Positions 57,192 to 64,000 of a stretch of DNA of 64,000 bases are shown one piece after another. Origin of the DNA: Hirudinaria manillensis (Eukaryota; Annelida; Clitellata; Hirudinida; Hirudinidae). Positions within the stretch are counted from its first letter, which is position 1. Each line of letters begins with the position of its first letter. The translations under genes were made by a program, and so were the position numbers. The notes below the pieces were generated by a model. The model did not search any database and was not told where the DNA came from. It saw nothing but the letters and a program-made list of their open reading frames with translations. The stretch lies in NCBI GenBank assembly GCA_034509925.1, contig CM067532.1:4978142-5042141 (forward strand). The letters run 5' to 3'.

Positions 57192-59422
57192 GCAATTATT
57201 TTAATAATATCATTATTAACACGTTATTATTGCATTAGCAAATTCGTTTTTCAGCCAATTTTGTTCTGCCGTAGCTCGAAGAAAGATGCTTCATTTAGTT
57301 TTAAAGTGAATGATGAGTTTCCATCCATTTTTAATGATTTAAATATTTAATTTGAAAATTTTAAAAGAATAAAATCCAAGACTTTCATTTCTTTTGAAAA
57401 AAAAAGAATTAAATGCCGTTTTTTTAAATAAAAATTTAAACTTAAAATATAAAATTGTTCAATTGTTATTTAATAAAATTAACGTATTAATAATAATAAT
57501 AATAGCTTAAAATCATTTATTTATTTAAAATATTAAAAAATTTAAAATAAAATGTCCCAACATTTGCTTGGAACTTGAATGAAATGCGCGACAAAATGTC
57601 ATCAATTCTCAGCTCCAATGATTTCTTATGAAAACAAACGACTTTTCCTGTCTTTTACGTTTTAATGCCCAAATCTGCCATGAATATTAATGAACAACGA
57701 CAACACCGGAAGTGATAAATAAACAATCTTTAATAAAACATTATTAATAATGATAATAATAACGATTTAAATTATATTTATAATAAGAATAATGTTATTG
57801 ATTGCATTTAATATATTTATAATTCATCTAATAAGCCAAATAAATTACAAATTAAAACGAATTTGAAGAAAAGATTGATTGCTTATCGAGTAAAAATATT
57901 TTTGATTTAATTTTATTTTTATTTTTAATAAATTAATTGATTATAAAATCATTTAATATTCGTAGATTTTTTATGTTGAAATTATTTAATATATATTTAA
58001 TATAAAACTATTACCTTTTAATTCTTTTTTAAATAAACGTATTTAATAATAAAATAATTTTAAATTTCGGGACGGCAAATATTTTTTAAATTCAACATAA
58101 ACCTTGGCATTTTGTTGTCAAATGTGGAAAAATGTATTTATAGCCTTCCGCTCACTTGAATCGTGAAAGGGTTTCAGAAATTATTTCAAGTTTAATTCAT
58201 AATATCTTTTATGTTATAATAACGTATTATTAAATAATATAATAATCAGTTCTTGCTTTCAAGTTAATTTATTAAATTATTTATTTATTTATTATTTATT
58301 TATTTATTTATTTATTATTGCTTTTAAAGAACAATCCTTTGTTAATATTGACATATGTGAATTAATTATGATATATTGTATTATTATTATTATTAGTAGT
58401 AGTGGGAGTATTATTAATTATGTATATTATGTATTAAGTACATATATTTAATATATATTTTTAATTGATTTAAATCTTAAACAAACCCTTTTCTTTGAAA
58501 TTATTCATCAAAAATTTGTGAGAATTTGTGAGAAATTCAGAATAATATTTAAAGCACAACAAGCTTCGTTTCAATGTTTTCAAAGAATCAACAAATTACA
58601 ACAAATGTCTTTTAAATTACAAATACTTTCATTTATTCATGTTTCAAAGATCATAGATTCAGATTTTCTGGCCCACGTTCATTAATAATTATGAAATAAT
58701 TATTAAATTATTAAATAATTATTTGCTGCAATTTGATTTTTAATTCGGATTTATGTCATCTCCCGTGATGGATTGCTTGCCATTAATTTCTCCGAATTGT
58801 TGGTCTTTGGGTAATTAAGGGAAAACTTTGAGGATAACGATGACGATGTCATTCATCTAATGGTTGAAGAATCTCTACAATCGAATGTGTCATGGAAAGT
58901 CATGTCATGCCAGGTATGCGATCACATGTCACGTCACGTGTCATGACCATGTCAGGTACCACGTGACATTTCAGGGCATGTGGTGACATCTCGTGTCTCG
59001 TGATGACAAGACAATTATTTGATCACATGTTACTTCTTGGTGAGTCTATGATATTATAACCTGCTGATTTGCATTTGGTGTTGGACCAATGAATTTAAAT
59101 TTCACAAAAAAAACTACAACAATAATGGAAGGGTATTTAGAATTAGCATATTACAGGCATATTTCAAGCGATTTTAGAGCAATTTTTAGGAAAAAAATAT
59201 TAAAAAATGTGCCCTTTTTCAAGTTTTGGATCTTGCAACACTCAAACTTTAAAACGTGGGTTTTGTTGACTCCTCAACGCATTAAAATGTTAATGAAGTA
59301 CGGTTGATAAATATTAATATCATTAATTTCTGAATAATTAATGCTCGCCGATTAAAGGACATAATTGCCAATCACCAACTTCTAATTAGGTAATTGGATA
59401 TTCACGAGGACAAAATAAATTA

Positions 59423-59483
59423 ACGCCCTGTAGCTCACGCGCACGGCGCTATGCAAATGACATATTGTTATTATTATTATTAA
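59423..59483 (+). repeat. SINE-like core with TTA tail, copy 3
   Basis: Reads ACGCCCTGTAGCTCACGCGC, ACGGCGCTATGCAAATGACA, then TATTGTTATTATTATTATTA. Its core is nearly identical to the 32,735 copy apart from a TATA to TGCA change. The tail is short and interrupted. Confidence 0.65.
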
Positions 59484-62400
59484 TTAAATTATTAATTTAA
59501 TGAATTAAATTATTCATGAATTAATGAATACAAAGTACAAAGTACGACGTTTTTGTTCAAAGGATTATTTCAATTGAACAGTTCCCAGCTGTCCACTTGG
59601 AACATTAAATGTTTGGATTATTATGGCAATTAAATATAAGACATTGTAAAATAAATATAATATAATATAATATAATATAAATGTCAAATGACTTATAATG
59701 TAATTCTAAAATTATGCGTGACAATTGCAGTAAGGAATAGAATTGATAATAATTCATTTTAATTTTAAAATAAAATAATTTGAACATAAAATTTAAACCA
59801 ACTTTATAAAAAAAAAACACATGAAAAGTTGATGCAAAATGCTAATTCACAGTCAATTCACTTAAAACAAGGACTTCCAGATTTAAATTTTTCGTTCCTT
59901 TAAAGTGATTTAATTAATTTATTTGTTAATTATTTATTTTATTTGTAAAAAAGATTTTTTATTTCCGTTGGTGGAGATGTTAAAAATTTCAATAAAAGTC
60001 GAATTGAGTGAAATCGTCCATAACTTTCTGCGTCCCAAATGTGCATGATGTTAGAAGTAATTTCGACTTACAAGAAACCACAGCACAACACAAACATTTT
60101 TTTTTTAAATATTCCTCATTTATTATTTAATTTCATTTAAATTGTTTGCATTTCGGTGTAAAAAAGAAACGAAAAAATGGTCGAAAACTTAAATTATCGC
60201 TCGAAAAGGAAGTTCTGCTTTGCATGACTTTCTGCACTTTCAAGGATCCCCAACTGAAGTTACTACCGACGCTAACAACAGACCTTAACATGACTTTTAC
60301 AAGAATTATTGTGAAAAGATTTTTACACAATGAATTTCATAATTTCTCGTCAATACTCTTTAAAAACATTTTAAAATGAATGTAAAAGATTACTTTAAAT
60401 CAATTTATAATTATTAAATATAATTTATTAATACAAATGCTAATTAATCATTATAATATATTATTACAATTGCTAATACATTATGAGGGCATTTATTAAG
60501 TTTAATTAATTACAAAATCAGAAATTATTGTTGTGAACCCCATTGAACCACTCAGGAGACAAATTTGTACGAACAGGTTGACATTAACAAACAAACAAAA
60601 ACGTTTTTTTAAAGATTTTTAAAAATTTAAGCAGAATTTGAATGCTTTTTGTTGTCATTTCGATTATTTTATTTATTTTATTAACGCCAGAATTTCAAAA
60701 GAGAAGAACTTTAAGAAACTTTACATTAGAAAAGCATTTATTGGAAATAAATAAATAAATAAATGAATAAATAAATGAATAAATGGATAAATAAATAAAT
60801 AAATTGGAATAGCAACAAATAATTTACCCTATTAATGTAAATAATTTGAAGTGAAGTAATTAGTTAAAGTTGTAAATAATTAATCAATAGACTAATTAAA
60901 GGGAATTAAAAACTAATTCAATGAAATTGCAAATTATTTAACAATTATATATGATTCAAATATAATTGGAAATAATTTATCAAATTAAATAATAATTGGG
61001 AATAATTAATTCGATTGATTGTAATTAATAAATTGCTGGTTTTATAAATTACTAATGAGTTAACTAATTGGAATTTCAAATAAATATTTAATCAATTTAT
61101 TGATGGGGAGTTTAAAATGAATTTAAATTGAAATTAAACAGCGTTATTTATTCATTTATTTATTTTAATTAATTATAAATTATTCGCTTTAAGCACCGAG
61201 ATATTCGTTTGTAAATATTGATGTGATATCCCTTTTATTGAGGTGGATTCGTGCGAATCAATCCTTGGTTTCTCATAACGGATGATGAAATTGAAGATGA
61301 TGGCAGTGGTGATGATGAAGACGACGACGATGATAACGATGATGACATCATATTGTGATGCGATAGCAGGTGATAAAGTCAACGTCATTAAAATAGTGAC
61401 TCGTTCAGATAAATTAAACGGCTTTTAAATAATGGAGGATATGACAATATGTAAATAATGTAGCTTTCAGAATGTGATTATAAAACGTAGGACTCTGCGA
61501 GTTGGGCGAAAAATAATAAACAAAAAAATGTTTTTATGTCGTTAATCGGATTAAGTAAAAAAAAATGATTATTTCCAATAAGAAATAAATGCGTCATTTC
61601 TCTCGTAATAATCAGCCTCACGCATGAACGACCGAGGTAGGAGCGCAAAGGGAGTCGATGAGAAGCTTTCATTCTTGGCCACCGACCGCCATGTCAATCC
61701 TAATTTATCACTTAATCCACACAAATGTGCCAGGAAAGTGTACTCGACTACTAATGGTGGAAGGCAGGATAATCAATGATGTAACTTGAAGCAACACGCA
61801 TGTATGCCTTATTAGTTTTTGGCTTCCTAGGAAAGATAGATGGATTGCTTGATGTCAACCAACGGAACTCCTCCAGTTTTCCAGGCAATGTTTTCTTCGT
61901 TCTAAATGCTAAACCGATTGCCATTCATATGTTTCAATTAATTTCGTTAATTATTTATTTTAATTAACGATTTATATAACTCCTTTATGAATTATTTGCT
62001 GATCATTAGAAATGGAACATTGTAAATAACTTTAATTAATGATATATATATATATATCAATTAATATAATATTATAATATAAATATTAATTAATTAATAT
62101 ATATCAAATATTTAATACTTTATATAACTCATGAATTACTTTCTAATCATTAGAAATGGAACGTGGAATTACAAATCTTCGTTCGTCAACAACAGGTTTG
62201 TCGTCCAAGTTGTTTTAGGAGAGCAAATAATCCGCAGATATTTCGCATTGAAATTAAACTTTCATCGTCGCGTCCTTTATTTCAGAGTTTACAATTCGAT
62301 AAAACAACATAATAAAAAAAAGAAGAAATTATTTATTTATTTTTTAAAGAATTTAAAGAAATCTCAAATTTATTAATTCCGGATTGTTTAACCAAAACTT

Positions 62401-63567
62401 CAAAGGGAAACAAATTGCAGCGATTTTTTTTGGTAATTTCTTTAAAGAAATAATTGTCTCCTTAATGACTCAATTATTGCATTGCGTTAATTAACTTAAC
62501 TATTATTATCATCATTTTGGAGAATTAAAGATTAATAATCGTTCGATTGAATAAATACTTAAAGTAATTCTTACCGGTTCAACAGGGCAACATGTTTTAG
62601 TGTCAATAGTTTATTGTCAATATATCGATATTGAATTAATAATAATTTAAATGAATTATTATATAGTTGAATTATTATTATTATTATTATAATTGAAATC
62701 AATTATTAATTATTTGAAACGGGTAAAACTTGTCGTCTACAATCAATGTGTTATGATCGATTTGAAGAGCCAAAGGAGATTTATTTAAATTTGATTAAGT
62801 TATATTTTTAAATTATATTATAATTACATATAAATGTAAAATGTTAATAATTTCAATATTCTAACGAATACGTTAAACTTTTCACTCAAAATCAAAGAGA
62901 CGATATTTGATCCAATTAATTACATTCTGTTTGCACTTTCAATTAAATAAATATATTCGTTATAATATCGTAATTAATAATTTTTTACTTTTAATATTTA
63001 TAATAAAATAATTTTCAGTTTTTACTTCATTCGCCGCCCTCAAATAAACGGATATTTTTCAGGTTTTTAAATTAATTTTATTTAAATGCCGTGAATTTAC
63101 AAAGGACCACGTTTTAGCAAATTATTACCATAATTAAGTATTTAAATCTGAAATTTAGCAATAAAGAATTTATATGAAGAAACTCAAGAAAAAAAAATAT
63201 TTGATCAAATAAAACAGAAAATAAATTGGTGGTCAGTACAAAAAATAGATTTGTTAAACTTCTGCGGAACGAAAACAACAACACAGGACAACATTGTCCC
63301 AGGAGTGTGAGGGCTGGGGACCCATGTGAGCCTTAGAAGGACGTGAGGTAGAATAAAGCTGAATGTTGCCAGAGTGAAATGTCACAATTTATTCTTAAAA
63401 TTCTTTTAATGTAATCGGTTAAATTTAATTAAATAATATATCGAGACGCCGACCATTCGATTCAGAATCTTCTAATACCAAAGTCGAACGTTTGTTTCTT
63501 CGAATCTGTACAAACAGACGCAGCACCGTTCTAACCGTAAAACGATTGAAGATTACAATATAATAAA

Positions 63568-64000
63568 ATGACCGAATTTGAGAATCGTCAAATCGACAAA
63601 CTGCAATCGTCAGACTGTGATTGTCAGAGGTCGTCGACTTCATTCGAATGCCTAAACAGCTTGACTGCTATTAAGTACCTTCTTGAAATGAAAGCAAACG
63701 AGAAGGAATCGTCCTTGAACGATTGGAATAAACGTTACCTGGCGGAACTGGAATCAAAAGAATCAATCAAAACTAAAATGCCCGCGAGAAAACAGAAACG
63801 CCACGGCCCATTTATGTGCTCAGTTGAAATTCGACTACCGGGTGGACGTCATTTGTCCGTATCCATGGACCATACCGAGACGATTTCAAGACTTTGGGAT
63901 GCCATCGATAGCAGCGATAATGTCGGTGATTCTTGCAAGATTAACAGCCGAGATTACAGTTTATATGATGGAAAAAGAAACGTCAGTTATGGCAAAAATG
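63568..64000 (+). CDS. incomplete open coding exon, unknown protein
   Basis: From the ATG at 63568 (context TAAAATGACC) the frame is open for 144 codons to the window edge. The first half is hydrophilic (MTEFENRQIDKLQSSDCDCQ; later KANEKESSLNDWNKRYLAEL, helix-like). A basic patch (KMPARKQKRHG) precedes PFMCSVEIRLPGGRHLSVSM and ISRLWDAIDSSD, which look like a beta-grasp start. The pattern loosely recalls the adaptor-binding domain of class I PI3K catalytic subunits (LLPTGI-type strand followed by an LW helix), but this is weak. No splice donor is reached. Base composition is clearly less AT-rich than the preceding 10 kb, which supports real coding. Confidence 0.65.
   Translation, partial: MTEFENRQIDKLQSSDCDCQRSSTSFECLNSLTAIKYLLEMKANEKESSLNDWNKRYLAELESKESIKTKMPARKQKRHGPFMCSVEIRLPGGRHLSVSMDHTETISRLWDAIDSSDNVGDSCKINSRDYSLYDGKRNVSYGKN

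Overview
This is genomic DNA of an invertebrate animal. It is A+T-rich, its genes are cut by phase-consistent GT-AG introns, it carries a non-LTR retrotransposon with poly(A) tails, and simple repeats are abundant ((TTA)n, (GAT)n, (GAC)n, (TCAA)n). The proteins (AIP, ALDH1, an SLC46-like carrier, WSC and SUEL-lectin surface proteins) are metazoan types. I cannot resolve the phylum. Gene models were built by hand from splice sites, and each complete model closes in frame.

Layout. 1.7-4.2 kb (minus): a complete six-exon AIP co-chaperone gene. 5.8-10.3 kb (minus): a ten-exon surface-protein gene with a signal peptide, an F5/8C or fucolectin-like domain, two WSC domains, a Cys-rich module and a hydrophobic C-terminus. 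10.97-12.95 kb (plus): a five-exon SLC46-like transporter, divergent from the WSC gene across about 650 bp. 13.36 to about 17.83 kb (minus): an apparently intact CR1/Jockey-type LINE with open ORF1 and ORF2 and a poly(A) tail. 18.2-23.6 kb (minus): a 13-exon ALDH1-type aldehyde dehydrogenase with all catalytic residues. 29.5-31.3 kb (minus): a four-exon predicted secreted or anchored protein of unknown family. 35.2-52.0 kb (minus): a seven-exon type I membrane protein (SUEL lectin, CUB-like, Sushi-like, TM, polyQ tail) spread over 16.8 kb. 63.57 kb to the window edge (plus): an open, incomplete coding exon. Between these, 24-27.5, 31.5-35 and 52-63.5 kb are AT-rich and show no gene I can support.

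The genes do not form one pathway. The common theme is three extracellular or surface proteins and the way tandem repeats occupy introns: introns 3 and 4 of the WSC gene are almost entirely microsatellite, intron 8 of ALDH holds about 58 copies of an 11-bp unit, and the ALDH stop codon lies in a 23-bp minisatellite.

The points most worth follow-up are the two-tier hairpin about 100 nt from the poly(A) tail in two different LINE 3' ends, the repeat-built introns, a GC-AG intron in ALDH, and the two unfamiliar surface-protein architectures. I found no CRISPR, operon-like or clearly unprecedented enzymatic system.
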